Source: Halomarinibacterium sp034670265
GTDB taxonomy: Bacteria > Bacteroidota > Bacteroidia > Flavobacteriales > Flavobacteriaceae
Length of the DNA stretch: 64,000 bases
Direction: 5' to 3'
Assembly (NCBI GenBank): GCA_034670265.1
Contig: JAXMNU010000003.1
Location: 1 to 64,000, forward strand
Below, one piece after another: positions 1-8,278 of this stretch (position 1 is its first letter; every line of letters begins with the position of its first letter). A program made the position numbers and the translations under genes. Below the pieces are notes generated by a model. The model was not told where the DNA came from, did not search any database, and saw nothing but the letters and a program-made list of their open reading frames with translations.

Positions 1-120
1 GACCTACGTGGTATGGCAACCGAGAGAACCTTTAATGTATCTAGTTTAGCTTCTGGAGTGTACATGGTACAAATCCAAAGTGAAGATGCACAGACAGTAA
101 AACGATTGATTAGAAGATAA
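1..120 (+). CDS. T9SS type A sorting domain protein, C-terminal end (partial)
   Basis: The window opens inside an open reading frame whose last 39 codons end at the TAA at 118-120. The residues read as the last beta strands of a type IX secretion sorting domain: a Leu-Ala-Ser-Gly-Val-Tyr-Met-Val core, then a Gln-Thr-Val-Lys-Arg-Leu basic tail. This matches the Por secretion system C-terminal (type A) signal, which takes cargo across the outer membrane and is then removed. The functional part of the protein lies upstream of the window, so its activity cannot be stated. A strong terminator follows directly. Confidence 0.75.
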   Translation, partial: DLRGMATERTFNVSSLASGVYMVQIQSEDAQTVKRLIRR

Positions 121-144
121 TCATCATCATACATCTTAATTAAT

Positions 145-182
145 AAACCCCCTCCAGAAATGGAGGGGGTTTTTGTTTTTTT
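145..182 (+). terminator. Rho-independent terminator after the T9SS gene
   Basis: A perfect inverted repeat (AAACCCCCTCC, short loop, GGAGGGGGTTT) is followed by a T-rich run. It lies between the plus-strand T9SS gene and the convergent minus-strand gene at 197-592. The better T-run is on the plus strand. Confidence 0.85.
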
Positions 183-196
183 TAAAGCCCTTTAAG

Positions 197-592
197 TTAT
201 CTTGCTAAAACACCTTCAGTTTCCATGACTGGAATGGAAACAGTATTGTCTTCAATAATACAGTTGGCAGGAAACTCGAATCGTTTGTCGAAGAGTTTAT
301 TTTCCATAAAGTAAGTAATGGTAAAATAATTGTTCAATTGTAAAACACTATCTTCTATAAACTCAATTTTAGCAAAGTTTTTTGCAGGAAGAAGCTTCAA
401 AGAATGCCTCATTCTTGAGGTTATTTGAGTATCATCACTCCCTTCAGAAACAATTAAAACAGTTTCTAAAGGTTCGTTATTATTATTAATGATGTAAGCG
501 TTCCAGTCGTATGTTCGAAAATCTTCATTGTATTCACGAATTGCAGCAACGTACACCTCCTCTACCACAGGTATTTTAATATCTTTTCTCAC
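197..592 (-). CDS. Conserved hypothetical protein downstream of pheS
   Basis: A 131-residue soluble protein with no signal peptide or membrane segment and no motif I can assign. Its start lies only 6 bases beyond the pheS stop codon, so the two are almost certainly cotranscribed. The middle is rich in aromatic and acidic residues and looks like an all-beta or alpha/beta fold (alternating hydrophobic stretches around residues 40-100). The context would fit a housekeeping accessory role, but the sequence shows no function. The next gene is convergent and separated by the terminator at 145-182. Confidence 0.75.
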   Translation of the reverse strand: MRKDIKIPVVEEVYVAAIREYNEDFRTYDWNAYIINNNNEPLETVLIVSEGSDDTQITSRMRHSLKLLPAKNFAKIEFIEDSVLQLNNYFTITYFMENKLFDKRFEFPANCIIEDNTVSIPVMETEGVLAR

Positions 593-598
593 AAAAAA

Positions 599-1618
599 TT
601 AAAGAGAACTTTTAAACTGGTCTAAGAAGCGAATGTCGTTTTCGCTTAACATTCGAATATCTGGAATTTGATGCAGTAGCAGTGCAATTCTATCGATCCC
701 CATGCCAAAGGCAAAGCCAGAGTATTCTTGAGAATCAATTCCGCAGTTTTCAAGTACATTGGGGTCAACCATTCCGCAACCCATAATTTCTAACCAACCT
801 GTGCCTTTGGTCATTTTGTAATCGGTTTCGGTTTCAAGCCCCCAATACACATCTACTTCGGCACTTGGCTCTGTAAATGGAAAATAGGAAGGGCGAAGTC
901 TAATTTTAGACTTCCCAAACATTTCAGTAGTAAAATATTGAAGCGTTTGTTTTAAATCGGCAAAGCTCACTCCTTTATCCACATACAATCCTTCCACTTG
1001 ATGAAAAAAGCAATGCGATCTGGCAGAGATGGCTTCGTTTCTATATACTCTTCCTGGTGAAATGGTACGAATAGGCGGTTTATTATTTTCCATATAACGC
1101 ACTTGAACTGATGATGTGTGTGTGCGCAATAAAATATCGGGATTGGTTTGAATAAAAAACGTATCCTGCATATCTCGCGCCGGATGATACTCTGGTAAGT
1201 TTAATGCTGAAAAGTTGTGCCAGTCATCTTCAATTTCGGGTCCCTCGGATACATTAAATCCAATTCTTGAAAAAATCTCGATGATTTTGTTTTTTGTAAG
1301 TGAAATGGGATGTCTAGATCCTAAAGGGATAGGCTCTCCTGGACGTGATAAATCTCCGTAAACACCTTGTAATTCTTCTTTACCTTCAAAAGATTCCTTT
1401 AAAGAATTTACTTTTTCTTCGGCTTTACTTTTTAGTGTATTAATGGTTTGACCGAATTCTTTTTTTTGGTCATTCGCCACATTTTTAAATTCAGCAAAAA
1501 AATCTTTTAAAAGCCCTTTACTTCCAAGATATTTTATTCGGAAAGTTTCAACCTCTTCTTTGGTCTTTGCAGTAAATGCTTCAACTTCGGCAATATGTTC
1601 TTTAATCTTATCTATCAT
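599..1618 (-). CDS. pheS: Phenylalanine--tRNA ligase alpha subunit
   Basis: A 339-residue protein of normal length for PheS, which with PheT forms the (alpha-beta)2 enzyme that charges tRNA-Phe in the cytoplasm. Residues 1-90 form the charged helical coiled-coil arm that contacts tRNA. The catalytic class II core follows, with the motif 2 region around residues 185-210 (Arg-Thr-Ile-Ser-Pro-Gly-Arg-Val-Tyr-Arg) and the motif 3 region near the C-terminus (Gly-Phe-Ala-Phe-Gly-Met-Gly-Ile-Asp-Arg). pheT is not adjacent, so the subunits are encoded apart. An unknown gene follows 6 bases downstream; a 118-residue unknown lies upstream. Confidence 0.97.
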   Translation of the reverse strand: MIDKIKEHIAEVEAFTAKTKEEVETFRIKYLGSKGLLKDFFAEFKNVANDQKKEFGQTINTLKSKAEEKVNSLKESFEGKEELQGVYGDLSRPGEPIPLGSRHPISLTKNKIIEIFSRIGFNVSEGPEIEDDWHNFSALNLPEYHPARDMQDTFFIQTNPDILLRTHTSSVQVRYMENNKPPIRTISPGRVYRNEAISARSHCFFHQVEGLYVDKGVSFADLKQTLQYFTTEMFGKSKIRLRPSYFPFTEPSAEVDVYWGLETETDYKMTKGTGWLEIMGCGMVDPNVLENCGIDSQEYSGFAFGMGIDRIALLLHQIPDIRMLSENDIRFLDQFKSSL

Positions 1619-1664
1619 AACATCCTATGGGTTGTAGGTCACAAAAATAGTGCTTTCTAAAGAA

Positions 1665-2021
1665 TTAATCGATGACTTTCTTTTCCAAAAAGTACAACAC
1701 AATGGCTTCCTTCATTAGGATACTTTGCTCACCAGCTTTTAAGGGAGGCAATTGTTCCAATATTTTATAGTGTGGCCATCCCTGTTCATCAAAATAATCA
1801 AATTCATAATACCCAAATGGCTCAAGCAATCTACATATAGCAATATGCATAAGATTGACTTTTTCGTCCTTTTTAAACTTGCGGTGTAACTGACCCAGTT
1901 CCTGCAATCCTACAAGATAAATAATGGCATCCAAATCCAAACGTTCTCCGTCGGCAAAGCGATTACTAAGTAGCGCTACTACTGCTTCCCATTTAATTTT
2001 TAATTGTTCGTCTCTAGCCAT
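1665..2021 (-). CDS. Conserved hypothetical protein upstream of pheS
   Basis: A 118-residue soluble, mostly helical protein with no recognised domain. The ATG at 2021 is chosen because the only longer start is a TTG three codons upstream that would lie inside the promoter box. Helical segments at residues 7-25 and 30-50 are followed by a Phe/Tyr/Asp-rich stretch (about 70-80) and a C-terminal helix. It reads toward pheS with a 46-base gap and may be cotranscribed with it. A TAnnTTTG box ends 7 bases from the start codon, so the mRNA may be leaderless or nearly so. Confidence 0.75.
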   Translation of the reverse strand: MARDEQLKIKWEAVVALLSNRFADGERLDLDAIIYLVGLQELGQLHRKFKKDEKVNLMHIAICRLLEPFGYYEFDYFDEQGWPHYKILEQLPPLKAGEQSILMKEAIVLYFLEKKVID

Positions 2022-2027
2022 TAACTG

Positions 2028-2035
2028 CAAAAGTA
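2028..2035 (-). promoter_or_regulatory. Bacteroidetes -7 promoter element for the 118-residue gene/pheS
   Basis: The minus strand reads TACTTTTG, an exact TAnnTTTG match. No clear TTG -33 element sits at the usual distance (a TTA is near). The predicted transcription start, about 6 bases downstream of the box, falls next to the ATG at 2021. Confidence 0.45.
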
Positions 2036-2092
2036 ATGGTATTTACTCATAATTTATAAGAAATAGTATCTTTACCCTTAGTAGTCCATAGT

Positions 2093-2629
2093 ATGAATAG
2101 TGTAGATATTATTTTAGGAGTCATTTTACTATTAGCCTTTTATTCAGGTTTTAAGAAAGGACTCTTTGTAACGCTTGCATCGCTTATTGGTTTAGTTGCT
2201 GGTGTATATGGTGCTGTATATTTTTCAGATTATGCGGGAGAATATATTTCTAAATGGTTCGATTGGAGTGAACAAACAACCAAATGGGCTTCCTTTGCCG
2301 TCACCTTTTTACTGATTGTTTTTGTGTTGAATTTTATTGGAAAATTCTTAACCAAAATAGCCGATTTTACTGCTTTGGGATTACTGAATAAATTATTAGG
2401 TGGTGTGTTTTCAGCCCTTCAATATGCATTTATTTTAAGCGTAATATTTCTCTTTTTTAATTCTTCAAATCTCACAGGCTATATGATTTCTGAAGAGAAA
2501 AAAGCCAATTCTACAATATATCCTTACATTGAATCTATTGCGCCTTGGGTATTGCCAACAGTCATTGAGGAGTTTCAGAAAATAATTCCTGAAACCCCTG
2601 AGACTGAAGATAATTCTATTACAGAATAA
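2093..2629 (+). CDS. CvpA family inner-membrane protein
   Basis: A 178-residue protein with four hydrophobic segments (about residues 3-20, 25-45, 62-82 and 98-122). The N-terminal pattern Asp-Ile-Ile-Leu-Gly-Val then a Phe-Lys-Lys-Gly-Leu turn is typical of the CvpA/colicin V production family. E. coli CvpA was found through colicin V production and purF regulation, and later linked to envelope stress resistance; its biochemical role is unclear. The C-terminal tail is acidic and cytoplasmic or periplasmic. It is transcribed alone, divergent from the 1665-2021 gene and convergent with the SulP gene 3 bases away. Confidence 0.85.
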   Translation: MNSVDIILGVILLLAFYSGFKKGLFVTLASLIGLVAGVYGAVYFSDYAGEYISKWFDWSEQTTKWASFAVTFLLIVFVLNFIGKFLTKIADFTALGLLNKLLGGVFSALQYAFILSVIFLFFNSSNLTGYMISEEKKANSTIYPYIESIAPWVLPTVIEEFQKIIPETPETEDNSITE

Positions 2630-2632
2630 TCC

Positions 2633-4483
2633 TTATTTATCCTTGGTAACAACCTCTTTAATATACACCATGGCAGATTTAAAATCTGGGAACAAGCATT
2701 CTTTAGGTACTAAATCTGGAATAATATCAATACTTTCCATTTTTGCTTGAAGTTGTTCCTGAAGTCCTTCAAAAATGGGCTGAATATTTCTCTGATTCAA
2801 ATCCAAAAGTACTTCTTCCATTGCATAAAGACCAGATTGGTCAATATACGGAACCTCTGCCATCCTAATAATTACGTGGCTTGCTTGAGTTGGAATTTCT
2901 TTTGATAGTTCTTGGAAATCTGAAGTATATCCAAAAAACAAAGGTCCTTTTAATCTTTTTACAAATACTTTTGGTTTTAACTCCACAGGGAAATTTACTT
3001 CATCCTTCCAAGGTAAATCAAGTTCGTCTGCTTTATCCAATTGAACTACTTTGGACTTTACAGCGGTTACATCTCCAATTTTCTTCATAAAGATCACGGC
3101 TGCTAAAACAAAACCTATACCTACGGCATATACTAAATTCCAAAAAACAGATAGAATTAATACCACTAACATTACAACCACTTCGGTTCTTTCCATTTTT
3201 GGGATTGCTTTTAGTCCTTTATAGTCCATCACTCCTATACCCACAGTTATTAAAATTCCTGCTAAAACTGCGGCTGGTATCATAGACGCAACAGGTCCCG
3301 CAACTAGCAAGACTAGCAACAGTAAAAGTGCTGCAATTAAACCTGAAAGCTTTGTTGTACCGCCAGATGTAATATTTACAACCGTTCTTATTGTTGCCCC
3401 TGCACCAGGAATCCCTCCAAAAACAGCGGCTATACTATTACCAATACCTTGACCTACTAATTCTTGATTAGGGTTATGCTTGGTTTTTGTCATATTATCT
3501 GCCACTACAGATGTAAGTAATGAATCAATTGCTCCTAAAAAGGCAAGTGTTAAGGCTGTAAGTATATAAGGCGATAAAGCTGCAAAACTAAATTCTGTAA
3601 ATATTTCAAAATTAGGCAATGGAATTCCCGCAGGGATTTCTTCAATAGGGCGATAGTTTAGTTTTAATAAGTAAGCGCCACCAGAAACTACAAATAATGC
3701 GACTAAAGTACTTGGAACTTTCTTGGTGATATACTTAAACCCATAAATAATAGTAATGGTAAGCAATGCCAATATTAATTCTAACCAATTAATATTATCT
3801 AATGCTCTAGGGAGTGTCTTTATGGTTCCTAAAACCCCTGAACTGGCACTTTTTGCTAGAGTTGTCGACTCTGCCATAATTTCTTCTTCCGAAATTTGCT
3901 CGGCACGTTTAACCGTTTCTCTAAAATCTTCTAAAACCAAAATTCCTTCACCTGCTTCATCTTTCAAAATTTTGTCAAGCAACACCTCTTCTGCTTGAGG
4001 TTTAAACTCATTAATATAGGCTGTGTCATCTTTTGTGTAATATCCAACCAAAGGAAGAATTTGGGTAATTAAAATAATTACTCCAATAGCGGTCATAAAT
4101 CCTGAAACAACAGGATACGGAATATATCGAATGTATTTTCCAATACCTGTAAGACCTAGTCCTATTTGAAAGAGCCCTGCCAATAGGAAAACGGATAATA
4201 TATAAGGTAATGCCTTTTCAATATCGCCTTCGTTAGCAGCGATAATCCCAGCAATAATTACCATGGAAACTGCTGTCATTGGCGCTGTAGGCCCTGAAAT
4301 TTGTGTGTTTGTTCCTCCAAAGAGAGAAGCAAAAAATCCGATAAAAATAGCACCATAAAGTCCTGCACTAGGCCCTAATCCAGATTGAACTCCAAATGCA
4401 AGTGCCAGAGGTAGTGCAACAATACCAGCAGTTATACCGCCTAAAAAATTTCCTCTAAAATTTGTAAATATATTTTTGAACAT
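2633..4483 (-). CDS. SulP family inorganic anion transporter with C-terminal STAS domain
   Basis: A 616-residue membrane protein of the SLC26/SulP family, which moves sulfate, bicarbonate or other anions. The first helices carry the family pattern (Gly-Ile-Thr-Ala-Gly-Ile-Val-Ala-Leu-Pro-Leu-Ala-Leu-Ala-Phe-Gly near residue 16). Transmembrane segments run to about residue 470. A STAS domain occupies about 505-605, with the Asp-Gln-Ser-Gly turn near the phospho-acceptor position. A roughly 75-residue acidic insertion (about 155-230) splits the membrane domain and is unusual for the family. The substrate cannot be read from sequence; bicarbonate or sulfate are the family defaults. The 98-residue gene lies upstream with a short gap. 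Confidence 0.93.
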   Translation of the reverse strand: MFKNIFTNFRGNFLGGITAGIVALPLALAFGVQSGLGPSAGLYGAIFIGFFASLFGGTNTQISGPTAPMTAVSMVIIAGIIAANEGDIEKALPYILSVFLLAGLFQIGLGLTGIGKYIRYIPYPVVSGFMTAIGVIILITQILPLVGYYTKDDTAYINEFKPQAEEVLLDKILKDEAGEGILVLEDFRETVKRAEQISEEEIMAESTTLAKSASSGVLGTIKTLPRALDNINWLELILALLTITIIYGFKYITKKVPSTLVALFVVSGGAYLLKLNYRPIEEIPAGIPLPNFEIFTEFSFAALSPYILTALTLAFLGAIDSLLTSVVADNMTKTKHNPNQELVGQGIGNSIAAVFGGIPGAGATIRTVVNITSGGTTKLSGLIAALLLLLVLLVAGPVASMIPAAVLAGILITVGIGVMDYKGLKAIPKMERTEVVVMLVVLILSVFWNLVYAVGIGFVLAAVIFMKKIGDVTAVKSKVVQLDKADELDLPWKDEVNFPVELKPKVFVKRLKGPLFFGYTSDFQELSKEIPTQASHVIIRMAEVPYIDQSGLYAMEEVLLDLNQRNIQPIFEGLQEQLQAKMESIDIIPDLVPKECLFPDFKSAMVYIKEVVTKDK

Positions 4484-4549
4484 AAAAAATGTTTTTATAG
4501 TAGTTAGTTTCCATTATAGCAAAAAGAAATAAAAAGAGTAGTGAAAGTT

Positions 4550-4846
4550 CTAAGAAAATTCTGGAGGAGGAGAAATAGTTTCAAAATAAATCTTGGTTTG
4601 ATTTAAGTTAAAATTATTTGTTCTTATTTTTCTTTGGGAAGAATGATAAATTAAATAATCATCGAAAGTAGAGATAAATACAACTTCAAACATAGAGGCC
4701 AATTGCTCTACATTTTTATGGTTTTCTTCTTCATTCATCGAAAAAACATAGGTAGTATCTACTGGCTCATCAATTATGAGCAAGGTTGTTGGTGTTAATA
4801 GAAACCCAACAAATACAAATAGGAAGAAAAAACTCTTTACTTTCAA
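4550..4846 (-). CDS. Small signal-peptide or single-TM protein, unknown function
   Basis: A 98-residue protein. Residues 4-26 are strongly hydrophobic after a Lys-Val-Lys start, giving a signal peptide or one membrane anchor. The remainder is a small polar domain ending in a proline-rich Ser-Pro-Pro-Pro-Glu-Phe tail. No family is recognised. It sits between batE (56 bases upstream) and the SulP gene (66 bases downstream), all on the same strand, so it could be a tail gene of the Bat operon or head of the SulP unit. An alternative frame in the same DNA has no features and is rejected. Confidence 0.6.
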   Translation of the reverse strand: MKVKSFFFLFVFVGFLLTPTTLLIIDEPVDTTYVFSMNEEENHKNVEQLASMFEVVFISTFDDYLIYHSSQRKIRTNNFNLNQTKIYFETISPPPEFS

Positions 4847-4902
4847 AAATTTTGATTTTGGCTAATTTACCTTTAAAAGTATAGAATTTTATTAATAAAA
4901 CA

Positions 4903-5655
4903 CTAAAGTTGCTTAATATCCTCCAAGGGAATCCATCCATCCTTGCCATCAACTAAAAGAATTCTTCCCCAATTATCCTCTGTTTCTAAGATACTTACTT
5001 TAGTCCCTTCGTGTAATTTAAAAGCCGTTTCATCACTCATTCGGGGACCATTTTTTACTTCTGTAACTTCTGCAAAAACAATGGCTTCCTTTTTGTTTTC
5101 GGCTTTATGAAAAGTTCTAAATGCCATAATAAGTCCCGTTAAAACAACAATTATTGACAACGATGACCCAAGAAAAAATAGCCTTTTCTGTAGTGACTGA
5201 TACGAAAAATAATATCCCAAAAACAACAGCATAAAAAATATAACAGCTACAACCGCCGTCCATGCCCAACCATTAAAAGTTAAAAGCTTGGAAAGGCTTT
5301 TATCCCACTTTGCAAACAAGGTTTGTGGCAAGGGTTCAATTGCATCTACTGTTGCATTTTGCGCAAATACTAAGTTGTTTTTAATTTCAGAATCATTGGG
5401 GGATAATTGTAATGCTTTTTCGTAATAATAGATACTTGGACCAATATGGTTCAACTTATAATGTGCATTTGCAATATTAAAATACAGTGCTGAAGAATGT
5501 TCACCATTAGAAAGAATTTTCATCCAATTATTAATGGCTTCTTGATATTTTTCAGCTTTGTATTGTTCTTTTCCTTGCTCAAAAAGGGCATTGTTTTGAG
5601 TATTCCCAATTAGGGAAATGAAAAAAACCGCTAAGAAAATCAACTTTTTCATCAC
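4903..5655 (-). CDS. batE: BatE-like protein: TPR repeats, one TM segment and SH3-type domain
   Basis: A 250-residue envelope protein. A signal peptide (residues 1-18) is followed by two or three TPR units (about 25-95) containing the Ala-Leu-Gln-Leu-Ser-Pro-Asn-Asp pattern. Two membrane segments (about 130-150 and 160-180) come next, then a C-terminal bacterial SH3 domain (about 190-250) with a Trp-Gly-Arg-Ile core and a Gly-Trp-Ile-Pro-Leu end. TPR plus SH3 is the BatE arrangement in Bacteroidetes aerotolerance operons. It is the last Bat gene, 7 bases after batD. The SH3 part probably binds peptidoglycan or peptide; this is inferred from the fold. Confidence 0.85.
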   Translation of the reverse strand: MMKKLIFLAVFFISLIGNTQNNALFEQGKEQYKAEKYQEAINNWMKILSNGEHSSALYFNIANAHYKLNHIGPSIYYYEKALQLSPNDSEIKNNLVFAQNATVDAIEPLPQTLFAKWDKSLSKLLTFNGWAWTAVVAVIFFMLLFLGYYFSYQSLQKRLFFLGSSLSIIVVLTGLIMAFRTFHKAENKKEAIVFAEVTEVKNGPRMSDETAFKLHEGTKVSILETEDNWGRILLVDGKDGWIPLEDIKQL

Positions 5656-5662
5656 TCAAAAT

Positions 5663-7435
5663 TTATTTAAATTGTTTATCAATACTTGAAACGGATTGCA
5701 CTGCTGTGTCATAATCTTTCTGTATAGACCCTTGTGATGCTCCTGCATAACGCGCAAATTCACAGCTTTTTAATAATCCTATAAATTGAGATACAACTTC
5801 AGCATTTACACTTCGTTCACTTAATAATTTTGAAATATGCTCCTTAGACATTTCACTCGTTTCAATATTTAATTTTGCCTTTAAGTAATTATGCAAGGCT
5901 CGCTCCAACGATTCGTAAAAAGTATCCTTACTATCTAAGTTCTTTTTGGCTTCGCTTAAATATTTCTTAGCTAAAAGATTGGCATGTCTTAGTCTATTTC
6001 CTTCAACATCATTTAATCGCGCTCTTCGCCTTCTCCCAATTATTATAAATACCGGAATGACTAAAAATGGAGCTCCTAAAATTGACCAAAAGATTTTAGA
6101 TTTAAAGAAATTCTCTTTTTTAATGGGTGTTAAATCAGCATCTAATTTTATGTATTTAAATTGATCTGCTTCAACAATTACAGCCTGTTTGTTGTTAGAA
6201 GTAATAGGGTCTTTAGCAGTTGTTACCGGACCATTTTCAACCTCAATGACAATTTCTTGAGAAGAGAGTGTTTTGTACGTTTCAGTTTTAGGGTCAAAAT
6301 AGGAAAAAGTGATTGGCCGCAATGGATAATTCCCCTTAAACTGCGGCACAACAGTATAGTTTTCTGAAACAGTGCCCGTCATCCCACTTGTTTGGGTTTT
6401 AATATTATCATTACGAGTGGGCTCATAAACCTCCAAAGAATTAGGAAAAGTAACCGAAGGCAAATCGAATAGTTTTAAATTCCCATTACCACCTACAGTT
6501 ACATTTAATTCTAAAGACTCGTTAGCATCTAATTTTGTTTTATTGGTAGTTACTTTAAAACTGAAGTTTCCAACGGCACCAGAAAAATTATCGGGTTTTC
6601 CTTCCTGCGGAAGCGGCTTTACAGTTATGGTTCTGTTCCCTGCAGAAATGGTTTTATTAACTCGCGTCATTAAAAAGCGTCCAAATAAATCTCTTTTATT
6701 AGAGCGAACATCAATAGGAACATCGAGTGTGAGAGGTTCAATATTTAATTCGCCTGTTTTTTGTGGATATAAAACCGTCGTACGAAGAATCACGTAGCGA
6801 TAATCCTCCCCGTTGTATTTTCCTTCATAGATTTTGAAATTTCCTTGATTGTCAATATTCTGACTCCAAAAATCGGCATACTTAGGAGTATCGATCTCAC
6901 GCCAATTGCTCGTAATACTTACTTCGTTTGAAACGTATAATTTATATACAACTGTAATCGCTTCATTTAAATACGGATTTGCATTAGAAACCTCAGCGAC
7001 CAAATGCACATTTTCACTCGCAAGATAATCGGCGTTGTTTCCATCTTTTGGAATATCTACAGCTGCTGTAACTTGCACCGATACGGGTGGGGATTTATAA
7101 ATTTCACCATCAACTTCTATGCTAGCTTGACCAATAGTAAAGTTGCCCTGTCGCTGCGGTGATAAGAAAAAGGAATAGGTTTTTGAATAGCTACGCTTTC
7201 CATTGATCCAAGAATTACTAATGGCTTGATTTGGTCCGCCAACCACACGAAATCCTTCAAAACTGGGAGCTGTGAAGTTATCTCCGTCTTGATTCATTTC
7301 AAAATCAACACGTAAGCGCTCATTAATTCCCAACTTTTTCTTACTTAACTTGGCTTCAAATTGAACTTGAGCTTGCGCAAAGCTTCCCAAAAGCAGGAGT
7401 AGAAATAAGTAGAAAATGCTTTTTGCCTTCATCAT
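5663..7435 (-). CDS. batD: BatD: oxygen-tolerance membrane protein with beta-sandwich repeats
   Basis: A 590-residue protein. The signal peptide (about 1-22) ends in an Ala-Gln-Ala-Gln site. A long periplasmic region of immunoglobulin-like beta domains follows (about 25-420), with one TM near residues 440-460 followed by an Arg-Arg-Arg-Arg stop-transfer. A cytoplasmic helical tail completes it. This is the BatD (oxygen tolerance) architecture. The start used is the ATG at 7435, which overlaps the batC stop by one base (TAATG); a TTG at 7441 is also in frame but would precede the signal peptide poorly. BatD is thought to work with the VWA proteins BatA and BatB in envelope maintenance; the mechanism is unknown. 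Confidence 0.93.
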   Translation of the reverse strand: MMKAKSIFYLFLLLLLGSFAQAQVQFEAKLSKKKLGINERLRVDFEMNQDGDNFTAPSFEGFRVVGGPNQAISNSWINGKRSYSKTYSFFLSPQRQGNFTIGQASIEVDGEIYKSPPVSVQVTAAVDIPKDGNNADYLASENVHLVAEVSNANPYLNEAITVVYKLYVSNEVSITSNWREIDTPKYADFWSQNIDNQGNFKIYEGKYNGEDYRYVILRTTVLYPQKTGELNIEPLTLDVPIDVRSNKRDLFGRFLMTRVNKTISAGNRTITVKPLPQEGKPDNFSGAVGNFSFKVTTNKTKLDANESLELNVTVGGNGNLKLFDLPSVTFPNSLEVYEPTRNDNIKTQTSGMTGTVSENYTVVPQFKGNYPLRPITFSYFDPKTETYKTLSSQEIVIEVENGPVTTAKDPITSNNKQAVIVEADQFKYIKLDADLTPIKKENFFKSKIFWSILGAPFLVIPVFIIIGRRRRARLNDVEGNRLRHANLLAKKYLSEAKKNLDSKDTFYESLERALHNYLKAKLNIETSEMSKEHISKLLSERSVNAEVVSQFIGLLKSCEFARYAGASQGSIQKDYDTAVQSVSSIDKQFK

Positions 7436-8277
7436 TACCAATCTTTAGTCGATTTTACTTTCGCCCCTTTTTGTTTTTGAACATTAATTTTATCCTGAAC
7501 CTTTTTCTCCTCATTATTCATCGCATCTAAAAGGTTCTTTATTTGTTGAGGTGACATTTGACCAGGCTTGGGTTGTTGTTGCTTTGGTTGCTCGCCTTCT
7601 TTATCGTCTTTAGGCTCTTGAGGTTTTTCGTTTTCTCCCTCTTTATCACCATCCTTTTTATCTTCCTTCTGGTCTCCTTCGTCTTTATTGTCTTCTTTTT
7701 CTTCGTTGTCTCCTTCGTTACTTTTATCCTTATTCTCTTGATTCTCCTTCTGGTCTTCGTTCTCTTTTTGATCTTTATTATCCTCTTCCCCATCCCCACC
7801 TTTTGGTGGATTTTTTTCCAACATCTCTTTTGCTAAAGCCAGATTGTAACGCGTTTCATCATCGGTTGGATTGTTACGCAGTGCATTTTTATAAGCCTCC
7901 ACAGCATTTTGATAATCTTTAGCATTCATAAAAGTATTCCCCAAATTATGAAATGCTTTGTGCTTTTCGGGTTTGGTAGTAGCGATAGAAGCAGCTTGCT
8001 TAAAGCGCATCATGGCTTCATCATTCTTAGCTTTATTGTAATAGGCATTACCAAGGTTATATTTTCCTATTTCTTCGGAAGGGTTTATAGCAATAGCCTT
8101 TCGGTAATTAACCTCAGCATCAGGGAAATCACCATTTGAAAGTTCTTCTCCGCCTTCAGCTAAATATGCAATTGCTTCTTTTTCAATTTTAATTTGTTCT
8201 TTGCTTTTTTCTTGAGCCGAAAGGCTTCCGAAGCAAAAAATAATAATTCCGAGTGTTTTAAAAACTATGCTTTTCAT
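7435..8277 (-). CDS. batC: BatC: TPR protein with very acidic/basic low-complexity linker
   Basis: A 280-residue secreted or periplasmic protein. The signal peptide (about 1-20) ends Leu-Ser-Ala-Gln. Three TPR units span about 35-155 (repeats of Tyr-Asn-Leu-Gly-Asn-Ala). A roughly 80-residue stretch made almost entirely of Lys, Glu, Asp, Asn, Gln and Gly follows (about 156-239), then a short helical end. The ATG at 8277 is chosen: AAGGAG lies 7 bases upstream and the signal peptide then begins correctly, while a start 15 bases earlier overlaps batB. TPR proteins in Bat operons are assumed to scaffold the VWA partners. Confidence 0.88.
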   Translation of the reverse strand: MKSIVFKTLGIIIFCFGSLSAQEKSKEQIKIEKEAIAYLAEGGEELSNGDFPDAEVNYRKAIAINPSEEIGKYNLGNAYYNKAKNDEAMMRFKQAASIATTKPEKHKAFHNLGNTFMNAKDYQNAVEAYKNALRNNPTDDETRYNLALAKEMLEKNPPKGGDGEEDNKDQKENEDQKENQENKDKSNEGDNEEKEDNKDEGDQKEDKKDGDKEGENEKPQEPKDDKEGEQPKQQQPKPGQMSPQQIKNLLDAMNNEEKKVQDKINVQKQKGAKVKSTKDW

Positions 8278-8278
8278 A

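Noticed and set aside
7539..7836. Overlapping reading frames on both strands within batC, one of them highly hydrophobic.
   Set aside because: They mirror the Lys/Glu/Asp-rich low-complexity codons of batC in other frames; batC has the signal peptide and TPR repeats.
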